64,000 bases of DNA from SZUA-36 sp963801195 (GCA_963801195.1 CAWDDX010000003.1:1-64000), one strand, 5' to 3'. Shown: positions 16,576 through 26,536, counted from the first letter of the stretch. A program made the numbers and translations. The notes: generated by a model from the letters alone, not told the origin.

Positions 16576-17523
16576 CTGGTGCTTCAGTTCTGCCTTCGCA
16601 GGGCCGGCTTGTATGAAAACTTCCTGGGCGCGATAGAACTCAAGTGCGCGAATGTCAACGATGTGCGGGGAGAGATAGATCGCGGGTCTCTTGTACCGCA
16701 GCTTCTCGGTCATGATGGCCTGATGCATGACCTTGACCGCATTGAAAATCGTTTCAAAATAACTGGGCGTCAGTGTTTTCGGTTTCGTACGCTCACCACT
16801 GACGTCGATGCCGATGACAATGTCGCATTCCGCGGTCAGTAGATCGTAAGGCACGGGATTGACCGTGCCGCCATCGACAAGCACCCGGCCGTCGAGTTCT
16901 ACAGGCTGAAACACGCCGGGCAGGGCCATGCTCGCCTTGATGGCGGGAGGTAGTGCACCTGATTGCAGAACGATTTGTTCGCGGCCCCACAAATCGGCCG
17001 CGACAATCTTCAGCGGAATCTCGAGTGTCTCAAATGTTTCTTGTTTGAGTTTGTCATCCAAAAAGGACATAAAGTCTTCGCTGCTGAGCAGGCCACCGTC
17101 ACCAAGATCGATTTCCAGAAACTCAACCCAACGCAAAGCATCCTTATTGAGCAGTTCTTCGACCACGTGTTCTTTGGGGGAGATAATGAATTGTTCAACC
17201 AGCTTACGAATCTCTGCACCTTTCATGCCTGCGGCGTAGAGGGCGCCGATGATCGCACCGATACTCGAGCCGGCAATGCGGTGAGGTCTGATCGATAGCT
17301 CGTCCAGCGCCTCCAGCATCAGAATGTGTGCCAGCCCATTGGCACCACCGGCGCCGAGTGCGATACCGACCTTCGGCTTGCCACCGTCAGAGCTTCCGGG
17401 GATTTTATCTGTTGAGTGCTGTCTTCCATCCGCTTGTGCTGATGACCCAAATATAGAAAATAGCGGAAGTGAAGAGGTCAGCACACTCAGTAAACGGCGT
17501 CTGGAAAAAGTGCTTTCAGGCAT
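16516..17523 (-). CDS. Patatin-like phospholipase with a probable Tat signal and an element-derived C-terminus
   Basis: Predicted exported Ser/Asp-dyad lipid acyl hydrolase, 335 residues. Seen: twin-arginine-like SRRRLLSVL (7-15) followed by a hydrophobic stretch and AQA cleavage site near 31; oxyanion loop LGAGGANG (56-63); nucleophile Ser87 in GSSIG; and catalytic Asp217 in VDGG. Start ATG 17523 is preceded by aggg; a frame-open extension to 17571 is less likely. The last 19 codons (after AELKHQ, from 16572 downward) are entirely within repeat element B, including the TGA stop, so the native terminus has been replaced. The cell-surface or periplasmic substrate is unknown. Confidence 0.88.
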   Translation of the reverse strand: MPESTFSRRRLLSVLTSSLPLFSIFGSSAQADGRQHSTDKIPGSSDGGKPKVGIALGAGGANGLAHILMLEALDELSIRPHRIAGSSIGAIIGALYAAGMKGAEIRKLVEQFIISPKEHVVEELLNKDALRWVEFLEIDLGDGGLLSSEDFMSFLDDKLKQETFETLEIPLKIVAADLWGREQIVLQSGALPPAIKASMALPGVFQPVELDGRVLVDGGTVNPVPYDLLTAECDIVIGIDVSGERTKPKTLTPSYFETIFNAVKVMHQAIMTEKLRYKRPAIYLSPHIVDIRALEFYRAQEVFIQAGPAKAELKHQLARIIHQGSGICSVAGETV

Positions 17524-17855
17524 GATGTAAACCCTGTTTTGACCTGGTTTCACAAATCCCGTGAGCGGCATCTCAAGATCTGTCTGGTTTTGTCTTCCGT
17601 AGCATCCCGGTTCATCGTTGCCTCATACTCAGCAGGAGAAATTAAACACGCCATTTGCTGAATGCCAGCGTGTCAAAACAGGATTCGCAGAAGTTAATAT
17701 TGACCATATTACTTACTTTAGTTGATGAAATGGGCGCATACATTGAAAAATTTCAACCGGCAAATCACGGATGGAACAGCCGATCCTGTTAAATACAATG
17801 AATACAAGCATTCAATTGATTTGAGAAAATAACTGGCGAGGGTAGAAAAGCTGAT
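17524..17855. other. Intergenic region between divergent patatin and hypothetical genes
   Basis: 332 bases with divergent promoters expected. I see no gene, repeat or strong hairpin. Confidence 0.4.
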
Positions 17856-18185
17856 ATGAACAAGACCATAAAGTTACCGGATAATCTTATCGGCAAAGAA
17901 GATCGCGAGAAACTGGAAAGTTTTGGTGGGCACACGATCGCGCGTGGGCGAGCCACGCGTTGGCATTGGAGTGAGGATGCCAATGATGATGTGTTCGAAA
18001 TCTACCGGGGTGGTGCAAATGAAGTGTTAGCGTCGCGCATCCGTCGCGACAGGAAAATGGATGTCTTTTATGCCCATGACGCCGTTGGTAACCCAATCGG
18101 GTCAGGTGAGCTCGAGCATGTCATGGCGGCGTTGGAACAGTATTTTATAAGACTACATGGTGAGACGCCTGATACCCCCGCGTAG
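17856..18185 (+). CDS. Hypothetical protein, 109 residues
   Basis: Not recognised. A soluble, mixed-charge protein with no signal peptide or membrane segment; it contains WHWSEDANDDVFEIYRGG and DVFYAHDAVGNPIGSGELEH. Codon use resembles the neighbours. It starts at ATG 17856 with only a weak purine-rich site upstream and is convergent with the mechanosensitive channel gene. I keep it as a gene because the ORF fills the gap cleanly and the protein has ordered, globular composition. Confidence 0.55.
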   Translation: MNKTIKLPDNLIGKEDREKLESFGGHTIARGRATRWHWSEDANDDVFEIYRGGANEVLASRIRRDRKMDVFYAHDAVGNPIGSGELEHVMAALEQYFIRLHGETPDTPA

Positions 18186-18213
18186 TTTTGGAATTGCTGT
18201 TTCCTGACTGTAT

Positions 18214-19287
18214 CTAGGCGCTGGAGTTTTCGACGGATTGTGAGACAAACAACGTCTGTGTCGGATAGGCAAACTCTATCTCCTCCTGTTCGAAGCGCTC
18301 GTGTATCGTGAAGTAGATGGATTGCTGTATGTCCATATAGATATTATAGTCCGGTGATGCTACGTAATAGACGGTCTCGAACAACAGTGCGTAGTCCCCG
18401 TATTTCATAAAATGGGAACGATCGAAACGGGTTTTATCCTGTTTCTCGACAGCCTCCCGAATTATTTTTGGAATCAACTTCAGCTTTGCCCTCGGGGTTT
18501 GGTAAGTAACTCCAAGGCTGAATACAACACGCCGCTCAAACATCCGGCCGAAATTACGTATACGGCTTTTTAATAAATCCGAGTTGGAAAATATCAATTG
18601 TTCGCCCGAGAGGCTGCGGATTCGCGTGGTTTTCAAACCGATGTGTTCAACACTGCCCATAAGGTCATCAACAATGACAAAGTCTTTATTGACAAATGGC
18701 TTGTCGAACACGATCGACAAAGAAGCAAACAAATCGCCCAGAATGTTTTGCAGTGCCAGGGCGACGGCGACACCACCAATACCGAGGCCTGCAACCATTG
18801 CGGTGACATTGATGCCAAGGTTATCAAGCCCTAACAGTATGACTCCAGACCATAGCGCTATCTTGCTGGCCACGGCGATAATACTTATCGTGGTGACGGC
18901 TGCGGGGTTTTTCTCCAGTGCATGTTTCCGGTGCGACTCCAGTACAACCGTGATGAGTGCCGCCCCCCAGATGCCTATCTGTATGAACAGGGTAATCGCA
19001 AACACGGTCGAAATAATTGACTGGATACGATCCGGGATTTGCAAAAAATATACACCACCAAAAATTCCCACCATCAGCAGGAACAACAGCCTGGTCTGCG
19101 CAATCGCAGCGACAACGGCATCATCCCAATAGGTTTCGGTCTGGCTGGCAAGTGTTGCGATGCGACGGCCGACAATGTATTGGACAATTCGCAGCACCAG
19201 CACGGTAGCAATTGAAACAGCAACGGCGATCGTCCACTGCAACAGCGTGTTTCCCAGAAAGGATTGATCGAGGGCCTCCATTGTCAT
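18214..19287 (-). CDS. MscS-family mechanosensitive channel
   Basis: Inner-membrane channel opened by membrane tension, protecting against hypo-osmotic shock. Seen: four to five hydrophobic segments in residues 15-195. These end in the pore-lining TM3 with the Gly/Ala pattern GLGIGGVAVALALQNILGDL (about 165-185), followed by the beta domain containing DFVIVDDLMGSVEHIGLKTTRIR and a mixed alpha/beta C-terminus. Length 357 fits the YnaI/MscS mid-size class. ATG 19287 is used (a second ATG lies two codons in). Confidence 0.92.
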   Translation of the reverse strand: MTMEALDQSFLGNTLLQWTIAVAVSIATVLVLRIVQYIVGRRIATLASQTETYWDDAVVAAIAQTRLLFLLMVGIFGGVYFLQIPDRIQSIISTVFAITLFIQIGIWGAALITVVLESHRKHALEKNPAAVTTISIIAVASKIALWSGVILLGLDNLGINVTAMVAGLGIGGVAVALALQNILGDLFASLSIVFDKPFVNKDFVIVDDLMGSVEHIGLKTTRIRSLSGEQLIFSNSDLLKSRIRNFGRMFERRVVFSLGVTYQTPRAKLKLIPKIIREAVEKQDKTRFDRSHFMKYGDYALLFETVYYVASPDYNIYMDIQQSIYFTIHERFEQEEIEFAYPTQTLFVSQSVENSSA

Positions 19288-19478
19288 ATCAATTATCTTG
19301 TTTGCTCCTGATTAAGTGGAACCCCTGCAGCGCTTTGCAGGGGAATAAATCTAAAACCGGTTTTCGGCCTGAAGGATTCCAGGACCATTATCCTGGATGC
19401 ACATGATCGATGTGTCGATGCAACCCAGAGGTATTGAGCTATCGGTGGTTTAGCCAGATGCCACTCAGGCCGGGCATA

Positions 19479-19602
19479 TCATTTGAATTTATTTGCGGCA
19501 CGTTCGACCGAGCCCTTGAGGTCTTTCCAAGCCAGTTCCACGCCTTCTTTGACGTCTTCCCCTGAGTTGGACGTCCATTTTGTCCTGGTATGTTTCTTTC
19601 AT
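19479..19602 (-). pseudogene. Remnant of a small coiled-coil protein gene (internal deletion and frameshift)
   Basis: On the minus strand an ATG at 19602 with ggagg upstream opens MKETYQDKMDVQL. After a one-base shift the text continues as GEDVKEGVELAWKDLKGSVE up to TGA at 19479. Both parts match, in order, the first and last stretches of a common ~90-residue proteobacterial coiled-coil family. That family has an MxxKxxYxxKxxAQL start and an AWxDLKxGxExAWxxLxxAxxxAxxxFK end. Roughly 50-60 middle residues are missing. Confidence 0.55.
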
Positions 19603-19692
19603 TCCGATGTTGTTTCCTCCTGTAATAGCTCATATGAATGCAAATGAACGTAAATCAAGTTTTATAAACTTATGAAGCCGTTGAGCACCACG

Positions 19693-20748
19693 CTACTCAA
19701 CGCGGAAGCGGTAGACATCGGCTGTCACCGCTTGCTGGTCCTGCATTCCACCGACCAGGTAATACCACCCCCCGTAAAAAGCCAATCCACGGTGATCCAT
19801 CGTGTTGGTTGGTAAATCACCCGAGTGCTGCCACTCACCGGTGAGGAAGTTAAAACTGAACACCGATTTCTCCGCTGAGCTGGGTACGCCGTTATAACCG
19901 ATGCCGTTGAAGTTATATGGATTGACCGAGCCGCCGGCAAAAACCACCCGCTGCCTGGAATCGCCCGTCGCCGCCATCCGGTAACGTGCAGCGCCGGGAT
20001 GGGACGGCACCGGGCGCCAGTGGATGCGGCGATGGTTTTCAGTATCTATTGTGCCGGACCAGCACTCATCGGATGGCAGAAACTGGCGTGGACCTTCATC
20101 CATCGGGTACTGAATCCTGACACCATCACAAACCAGCATCCGGTCACCGCTGATTCCACCTGAGTGCCCGAACACCGGTGCACCCGGCCAGGGTGTGGCC
20201 TGTGTCCATGACAATGTCTGTGTATCCAGCACCTGCACAAGGTTTACATTGCCCAGGTCATACCAACCACTGACAAGGTAGATAAAGCGGTCCTCGTAGA
20301 CCAGCGCGACTGAATCGTCGACCGGCACGGGCATGTCGGTGACCCAGTGCAGTTCAGACTCCCCCGGACGTATCCGGTAAACACCAGCCTGGGATTCTTC
20401 GCTGCCGTCGGCGGCAACGGTGTAACCACCAAACAGCCAGGCCGCGCCCGATGCACTGACCGCGGAGGCGGCCAGCTTGCCGGATTTGCCTGGCACCGGC
20501 GCCAGTTCCGTCCAGCTTGATGCTCCGGGATTCAACACAAAAGCAGAGGACGAAATATCCTGCCAGGTTTTGCCGCTGCCAAGACCGAGAAAACTGTACA
20601 GGTAGACACCCTGTTCACTTTCAACCAGGGTGACCGCGTTATTACTGACGGCTTGATGCAACGGCGGCAATGGTTCGACCGCCAGTGGCTGGGCGATGGC
20701 ATCTGCTGCGGTAAACCATAGTGCCAGCAAGATGGGTACCCGTTTCAT
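19693..20748 (-). CDS. Exported kelch-repeat beta-propeller protein
   Basis: 351 residues with a cleavable signal peptide (MKRVPILLALWFTAADAIAQ). The body shows repeated kelch features: Gly-Gly pairs followed by Tyr/Trp strands, such as AWLFGGYTV, IYLVSGWYD, VVFAGGSVN and YYLVGGMQD, about six blades. Family members are periplasmic or secreted carbohydrate- or protein-binding propellers (for example NanM-like mutarotases). No catalytic residues are assignable here. Its ATG overlaps the stop of the glutaredoxin-like gene, so the two are coupled. Confidence 0.82.
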   Translation of the reverse strand: MKRVPILLALWFTAADAIAQPLAVEPLPPLHQAVSNNAVTLVESEQGVYLYSFLGLGSGKTWQDISSSAFVLNPGASSWTELAPVPGKSGKLAASAVSASGAAWLFGGYTVAADGSEESQAGVYRIRPGESELHWVTDMPVPVDDSVALVYEDRFIYLVSGWYDLGNVNLVQVLDTQTLSWTQATPWPGAPVFGHSGGISGDRMLVCDGVRIQYPMDEGPRQFLPSDECWSGTIDTENHRRIHWRPVPSHPGAARYRMAATGDSRQRVVFAGGSVNPYNFNGIGYNGVPSSAEKSVFSFNFLTGEWQHSGDLPTNTMDHRGLAFYGGWYYLVGGMQDQQAVTADVYRFRVE

Positions 20749-20984
20749 TTGTCCGCCTCCAGAAATACCGCGAGTTCCTGTTGCCCGAACGGCCAGAATA
20801 ATTCCCGGTTATTATCAATACGCTTGAGAACCGGGATGTAAATTTCGTAATGTTCGAGCAAATCGGGGTCGTTTTCGATTTCCACTTTCGTGTAGCATTT
20901 GCCAAAACCGGCAGTATGCAGGAGCGCCTCTGCTTCATCACACAAGTGACAGTGCTCCGTGTAATATAAGGTCAGCTGACTCAT
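20745..20984 (-). CDS. Glutaredoxin-like (DUF836) thiol protein
   Basis: A 79-residue thioredoxin-fold protein with redox motif Cys12-His-Leu-Cys15 in YYTEHCHLCDEAE and the cis-Pro region EIYIPVLKR. This composition defines the small glutaredoxin-related DUF836 family, whose function is mostly uncharacterised. It is the first gene of a two-gene unit with the kelch protein, and is transcribed divergently from sdaA. ATG 20984. Confidence 0.88.
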   Translation of the reverse strand: MSQLTLYYTEHCHLCDEAEALLHTAGFGKCYTKVEIENDPDLLEHYEIYIPVLKRIDNNRELFWPFGQQELAVFLEADK

Positions 20985-21051
20985 GGAGTTGTCCTCGTAT
21001 CGGCTTTTTAAAGGGTTTCGAGCATCGTTTATACAAGCAGGGAATCATGAC

Positions 21052-22431
21052 ATGGCTGTCAGTGTTTTTGAATTATTTAAAATTGGAATCGGGCCCTCAA
21101 GTTCACATACCGTAGGCCCCATGCTCGCGGCAAACACCTTTGTTCAACACCTGAAAAACCAGGGTCTGTTAGACCGGGTTGAGCGTGTGCACGTAACCCT
21201 GTATGGCTCGCTGGCGTTTACAGGCCGTGGTCATGGCACGGATAAGGCGGTACTGCTCGGTCTGTCGGGTGAGGTGCCTGACCAGGTGGACCCCGACAAT
21301 ATTGACGGTATGATACAAACCATCCGCGACAGCGGTTTCATCCGGTTATCAGGTCATCACCAAACCGGTTTCTCGGAGAAAACCGACTTGCTTTTCAATA
21401 AGCGCGAGTCCCTGCCCCACCACACCAATGGCATGCGCTTCGCGGCATTCGATAACAACGGCGAAAGCCTGACCCAGCGTGATTATTACTCCGTGGGCGG
21501 TGGTTTCGTGGTCAACCACGATCAGGCGGAATCCGACCGCATCGTCAAGGACGCAACGCCGTTGCCCTACCCGTTCAGCACTGGCGCCGATCTGCTCGCT
21601 TTGTGTGCCCGCCACAAGCTGAGCATTGCCGATATCATGCTGGCCAACGAGCAGGTATGGCGCAGCAGAAAAGAGATACGTGCTGGCCTGTTGAAAATCT
21701 GGGGAGCGATGCACGGCTGTATCAAGCGTGGATATACCGCCACGGGTGAATTACCGGGTGGGCTCAGGGTACATCGGCGCGCTCCGTCTCTTTACCGTGA
21801 ACTGTGTCAATCAAGCGAGAGCGCCGACAGGGACGCGCTCAAGATAATCGACTGGGTCAATCTGTACGCACTGGCGGTCAACGAGGAAAATGCCGCCGGC
21901 GGACGCGTTGTGACTGCACCCACCAACGGCGCGGCCGGTATAATTCCTGCCGTTCTCAATTACTACCTTAACTTCACCCACCACAGCAATGAGGACGGCA
22001 TAATCGAATTTCTCCTGACGGCGGGCGCTATCGGAATCCTGTATGTACTCAATGCCTCGATTTCCGGTGCAGAAGTGGGTTGCCAGGGCGAAGTGGGTGT
22101 TGCCTGTTCAATGGCCGCAGGTGCCCTGACGGCGGTCCTCGGCGGTAGCGTGAGCCAGGTCGAAAATGCTGCAGAGATCGGCATGGAGCACAACCTGGGT
22201 CTGACCTGCGACCCGGTCGGCGGGTTGGTCCAGATACCCTGTATTGAACGCAACGCCATGGGTTCCGTCAAGGCAATCAACGCACAGCGCCTCGCGATGC
22301 AGGCCGAGGGCAAGCAGAAAGTATCGCTGGACAAGGTCATCAAGACCATGCGGGATACCGGTGCCGATATGAAAAAACGTTACAAGGAAACCTCACGCGG
22401 CGGTCTCGCCGTCAATGTCATCGAATGTTGA
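21052..22431 (+). CDS. sdaA: L-serine ammonia-lyase, iron-sulfur-dependent, single chain
   Basis: Deaminates L-serine to pyruvate and ammonia using a [4Fe-4S] cluster. Seen: GIGPSSSHTVGPM near the N-terminus, and cluster cysteines Cys344 (GCQGEVG), Cys386 (TCDPVGG) and Cys397 (PCIERN), which match the spacing of the E. coli enzymes. Start chosen at ATG 21052 (MAVSVFELFKIG), with aggga upstream; the frame-open extension to 20983 adds 23 unlike residues. Product 459 residues. The stop overlaps the following M23 peptidase start. Confidence 0.95.
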   Translation: MAVSVFELFKIGIGPSSSHTVGPMLAANTFVQHLKNQGLLDRVERVHVTLYGSLAFTGRGHGTDKAVLLGLSGEVPDQVDPDNIDGMIQTIRDSGFIRLSGHHQTGFSEKTDLLFNKRESLPHHTNGMRFAAFDNNGESLTQRDYYSVGGGFVVNHDQAESDRIVKDATPLPYPFSTGADLLALCARHKLSIADIMLANEQVWRSRKEIRAGLLKIWGAMHGCIKRGYTATGELPGGLRVHRRAPSLYRELCQSSESADRDALKIIDWVNLYALAVNEENAAGGRVVTAPTNGAAGIIPAVLNYYLNFTHHSNEDGIIEFLLTAGAIGILYVLNASISGAEVGCQGEVGVACSMAAGALTAVLGGSVSQVENAAEIGMEHNLGLTCDPVGGLVQIPCIERNAMGSVKAINAQRLAMQAEGKQKVSLDKVIKTMRDTGADMKKRYKETSRGGLAVNVIEC

Positions 22432-23372
22432 ATACACGTCAAATCAGGGCCGCAGCCGGCACCATCTGCTTGGTGGTGGTTTTTACCGCGTCCGCCGGGG
22501 ACATGTACAAGTGGCAGGACAAGGATGGTGTCTGGCATTTCAGCTCCACCCCTCCGCAAACCGATCAGAAATATGACACCCTGGAAATGCCGGCTGACCC
22601 GAAGCCGATGGTGAGCATGCGCAAGCTGGGGCCGGAGCGTGAACCGGAATATTCGTTTTTCAACAACATCCATGGCCCGGTCGAACTGGAACTGAAGTTG
22701 TCCGATGCACAGAACGTAAGCTCCGAACCCCCGCTGCCCGCGCGCCTGGTCATACCCGGCCAAACCGAACAGCGTCTGCTGAAAATCAGGCCGACGGACC
22801 CCTCCAGGGGTTTCAGTTTCCGTTTCTCCTACAAGCAGATGATCGGGCCGCCACTCGACCAGTTACCGGCGGAGTACAACTACTACCCGCCATTTCCGCT
22901 TGGCCTGACATTTCCCATCAGCCAGGGGTTTGACGACTCAACCACCCATAAGGATCCGCCCAATCAGTACGCCGTGGATATCGTCATGCCCATCGGCACG
23001 CCGATCCTGGCAGCACGATCCGGACGTGTGATGGAAATGGAGGACGATTTTCACGGCGCGGCCCAAACGGAGCGTTACCTGACACGTTCCAATCACATTC
23101 GTATCCTGCATGACGACGGCACGATGGCCGTCTATGCACATTTGCAGGCCAATAGCCTGAAGATCCGGGAGGGCGCTCAGGTCAGCCGCGGACAATGGAT
23201 TGCAAACTCCGGCAACACCGGTTACAGCAATGGCCCGCACCTGCATTTTGTGATCCAGCTCAACGTCGGCATGTCGCTGGAATCCATGCCCTTCCGTTTT
23301 GTCACACCCATGCTGACTACCATGACGCCTTCCAAGCGCATGATGATCGAGGGTGTATTGCCAAAAAAATAG
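22425..23372 (+). CDS. Exported M23-family (LytM/NlpD-type) peptidase with DUF4124 N-terminus
   Basis: 315 residues. A signal peptide (about 1-24) is followed by a DUF4124 segment (MYKWQDKDGVWHFSSTPP), a central beta-rich region, and a C-terminal M23 domain. That domain has the first Zn ligands in HKDPPNQYAVD and the HxH-type ligand in GPHLHFVIQ. These enzymes cut peptide cross-links in murein or act as amidase activators. All Zn ligands look intact, so it is probably active in the periplasm. It overlaps the sdaA stop by seven bases. Confidence 0.9.
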   Translation: MLNTRQIRAAAGTICLVVVFTASAGDMYKWQDKDGVWHFSSTPPQTDQKYDTLEMPADPKPMVSMRKLGPEREPEYSFFNNIHGPVELELKLSDAQNVSSEPPLPARLVIPGQTEQRLLKIRPTDPSRGFSFRFSYKQMIGPPLDQLPAEYNYYPPFPLGLTFPISQGFDDSTTHKDPPNQYAVDIVMPIGTPILAARSGRVMEMEDDFHGAAQTERYLTRSNHIRILHDDGTMAVYAHLQANSLKIREGAQVSRGQWIANSGNTGYSNGPHLHFVIQLNVGMSLESMPFRFVTPMLTTMTPSKRMMIEGVLPKK

Positions 23373-23466
23373 TTGACGACCGCCGGCGCCGAAATCACGT
23401 TGCACTACACTGTTGAGGCGACTCTGTTAAAATTCGCGTCTTATTATACCGGCCAGAATTCCACTC

Positions 23467-25065
23467 ATGTCAGAGCTCCAACAACAAATCGCCCTCCGGC
23501 GGACTTTTGCGATCATCTCTCATCCGGATGCGGGCAAAACCACGTTGACCGAAAAACTGCTGCTGTTCGGCGGCGCCATCCAAATGGCGGGTGCGGTCAA
23601 GTCCAAGCGGGCGGCCCGTCATGCAACCTCGGACTGGATGAAGCTGGAGCAGGAACGCGGTATTTCGGTCACCAGTTCAGTGATGCAGTTCTGCTACCAG
23701 GATTACATCGTCAACCTGCTGGATACACCGGGTCACGCAGACTTCTCCGAAGACACCTACCGGACGCTTACGGCCGTGGACTCCGCGCTGATGGTCATCG
23801 ACTGCGCCAAGGGCGTGGAAGCGCGGACCATCAAGCTGATGGAAGTCTGCCGGCTGCGCCAGACCCCGATATTCACCTTTATCAACAAGCTCGACCGGGA
23901 AGGCCGTGAACCCATCGAACTGCTGGACGAGGTCGAGTCGGTGCTGGGTATCCAGTGCGCACCCGTAACATGGCCGATCGGAATGGGTAAACGCCTGAGG
24001 GGGGTCTACCACATGATCGATGACGTCATACACCTGTACGAATCCGGTAAAAATTACGTAACCCAGAAGGCGGTCATGATCAAGGGCATCGACCATCCCA
24101 TGCTGGATGAGCGCCTCGGTCAATACGATGCCCGGGAATTGCGCGACGAGATCGAACTGGTCAGGGGGGCCAGCCACAAGTTCGACCCCAAGGCCTACCT
24201 GGCGGGCGACCAGACACCGGTTTTCTTTGGCTCCGCCATCAATAATTTCGGTGTCACGCCACTGCTCGACGCATTTGTTAAACATGCCCCCGCACCCGGA
24301 CCCCGGCAGAGCGTCGGTCGCGTTGTGCAAAGTGATGAGTCCGCCCTGACGGGATTTGTTTTCAAGATACAGGCGAACATGGATCCGGCCCACCGCGACC
24401 GGATCGCCTTCCTGCGAATCTGCTCCGGCCACTTTAGCCAGGGCATGAAATTGAGAAATGTACGCCTGGACAAGGACGTCAAGATACCCAACGCCCTGAC
24501 CTTCATGGCGCAGGACCGGGATTTCGTCGAAGATGCCTGGCCGGGGGACATCATCGGCCTGCACAATCACGGCACCATTTCCATCGGTGACAGTTTCAGC
24601 GAAGGGGAGAAACTCCAGTTTACCGGTATTCCGAATTTTGCCCCCGAACTTTTCCGCCGCGCGCAATTACGTGACCCGCTCAAGTTAAAGGCCCTGCAGA
24701 AGGGTCTGTTGCAGTTATCCGAGGAAGGCGCGACACAGTTTTTCCGGCCATTGCGGAGCAATGAATTGATTCTCGGTGCAGTCGGTGTGCTGCAGTTTGA
24801 CGTGGTAGCCTATCGTCTTAAAAACGAATACAACGTCGATGCGGTGTTCGAAAACGTCAACGTGCAAACAGCTCGCTGGGTCAGGTGCAAAGATGAAAAA
24901 ATGCTGAAGGACTTTACCAATCAGTTAATGAGCAACATCGCGTATGACGCGGCGGACCAACTGGTCTACCTGGCGCCGTCGCGCGTCAACCTGCAGTTGA
25001 CCGAAGAGCGCTGGCCGGATATCAAGTTTGCAGCGACCCGCGAAACTTTACTTTTTGCAGAATGA
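23467..25065 (+). CDS. prfC: Peptide chain release factor 3
   Basis: GTPase that recycles RF1/RF2 from the ribosome after termination. Seen: G1 HPDAGKTTLTEKLL, switch region DTPGHADFSEDTYR (G3) and NKLDREGR (G4), then EF-G-like domains II and III. At 532 residues it matches E. coli RF3 (529). ATG 23467 is the first start in frame; the ribosome site is weak. Confidence 0.97.
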   Translation: MSELQQQIALRRTFAIISHPDAGKTTLTEKLLLFGGAIQMAGAVKSKRAARHATSDWMKLEQERGISVTSSVMQFCYQDYIVNLLDTPGHADFSEDTYRTLTAVDSALMVIDCAKGVEARTIKLMEVCRLRQTPIFTFINKLDREGREPIELLDEVESVLGIQCAPVTWPIGMGKRLRGVYHMIDDVIHLYESGKNYVTQKAVMIKGIDHPMLDERLGQYDARELRDEIELVRGASHKFDPKAYLAGDQTPVFFGSAINNFGVTPLLDAFVKHAPAPGPRQSVGRVVQSDESALTGFVFKIQANMDPAHRDRIAFLRICSGHFSQGMKLRNVRLDKDVKIPNALTFMAQDRDFVEDAWPGDIIGLHNHGTISIGDSFSEGEKLQFTGIPNFAPELFRRAQLRDPLKLKALQKGLLQLSEEGATQFFRPLRSNELILGAVGVLQFDVVAYRLKNEYNVDAVFENVNVQTARWVRCKDEKMLKDFTNQLMSNIAYDAADQLVYLAPSRVNLQLTEERWPDIKFAATRETLLFAE

Positions 25066-25069
25066 GCAC

Positions 25070-26428
25070 TTGAGTACAGCTTTATACCGCCTTAGAGCCT
25101 TTTTTCCCAACCGGGACAGACGCACTTTAATCCTGGCCATTGCCCTGCCTATCATGGGCGGCATGATGTCGCAGAACATCCTGAACCTGGTTGATATCGG
25201 CATGGTCGGTCATCTCGGCGACACTGCGCTGGCCGCCACCGGTATCGGCAGTTTTACCAACTACCTGGCCATTTCATTCATCATCGGTCTGTCGGCAGGC
25301 GTGCAGGCGCTGGCGGCCCGCCGGCTTGGCGAGGAACGGCACGCTGAAACCGCTGTTCCGCTCAACGGCGGGCTGATGCTGGCAGTGCTGATCGGCGTAC
25401 CGCTGTGTGCACTGCTTTACATGGCCATCCCCACTGCGTATTCCTTTCTAAGCGACGACCCTGCCGTCATCGAACAGGGTGTGCCCTACCTGCAGGTCCG
25501 TATTCTCAGCATGGTTGCGGTCGGCATGAATTTCTCCTTCCGCGGATACTGGAGCGCCATCCACATGACGGGCGTGTACCTGCGGACCCTGCTGATCATG
25601 CACGCCTGCAATATCTTCCTGAACTGGGTGCTGATCTTCGGCAACCTCGGCGTACCTGAGATGGGAGTCTTCGGCGCCGGCCTGGCGACCACCATCTCCC
25701 TGTATATCGGTACCTGCATGTATTTCTTTTTTGCTTACCGGCATGCACGGGACAAGGGTTTCCTGAACCGGATACCCTCGCGCAGCACCCTCTGGCAACA
25801 GTTCAGGCTATCCCTTCCAGCCAGTCTTCAGCAGGTGTTTTTCTCGGCCGGCCTGGTCACGCTGATGTGGATCGTCAGCCAGATTGGCACTGCGGAAATC
25901 GCAGCGGTCAACGTCCTGATGACCTTCCACATCACCGCGATTCTGCCGGCTTTCGGTCTCGCGCTCGCGGCCACCACGCTGGTGGGCAACGCATTGGGGC
26001 GGGGTGACGCCGATGACGCCGCTTTGTGGGGCTGGAATGCCGCTGCCATCAGCCTCATTTACGGCCTGTCGATCAGCCTGTTGCTTATCCCGTTTGCAGA
26101 CCCCCTGCTCGGCCTGTTCCTGAAAAACCCTGAAACCCGTCAACTGGCTTATCTTCCGATGATTCTGTGGGCACTGGTAATAGGTATCGACACCGCAGGC
26201 ATGGTCCTGATGAATGCCCTGATCGGTGCTGGTGACACGCGCCGCAGCATGTGGATCAGTGTGATTGCACAATGGGTATTCTTTCTCCCGCTCGCGTATA
26301 TCGCCGGACCGGTGCTGGGTTATGGTCTGCTCGGAATCTGGATCGTCAACAGCGTCTACCGCAGCTCCCAGGCCATCGTATGCGTCCGGCAATGGGCCGG
26401 AAAACGCTGGCAGGGTATTCATCTTTGA
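25070..26428 (+). CDS. MATE-family Na+- or H+-coupled multidrug efflux protein
   Basis: About 452 residues with twelve hydrophobic segments arranged as two homologous halves. N-terminal features are LPIMGGMMSQNILNLVDIGM and VGHLGDTALAA, a NorM/DinF-type signature; an equivalent motif recurs in the second half (SLPASLQQVFFSAG). Efflux of cationic compounds is known for the family; the substrate here is unknown. No ATG is available: TTG 25070, just past the prfC stop, gives the best length. TTG 25028 inside prfC is an alternative. Confidence 0.88.
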   Translation: MSTALYRLRAFFPNRDRRTLILAIALPIMGGMMSQNILNLVDIGMVGHLGDTALAATGIGSFTNYLAISFIIGLSAGVQALAARRLGEERHAETAVPLNGGLMLAVLIGVPLCALLYMAIPTAYSFLSDDPAVIEQGVPYLQVRILSMVAVGMNFSFRGYWSAIHMTGVYLRTLLIMHACNIFLNWVLIFGNLGVPEMGVFGAGLATTISLYIGTCMYFFFAYRHARDKGFLNRIPSRSTLWQQFRLSLPASLQQVFFSAGLVTLMWIVSQIGTAEIAAVNVLMTFHITAILPAFGLALAATTLVGNALGRGDADDAALWGWNAAAISLIYGLSISLLLIPFADPLLGLFLKNPETRQLAYLPMILWALVIGIDTAGMVLMNALIGAGDTRRSMWISVIAQWVFFLPLAYIAGPVLGYGLLGIWIVNSVYRSSQAIVCVRQWAGKRWQGIHL

Positions 26429-26536
26429 TTTGCCAGCCAACAACAAAGTCGATACATTGCGCCCTTAAGAATAATTAAAGAAGAATTGGTCCTCCGGAGC
26501 CCGTCGGACAAGACATGATCAACACTGGAGCGTTGA

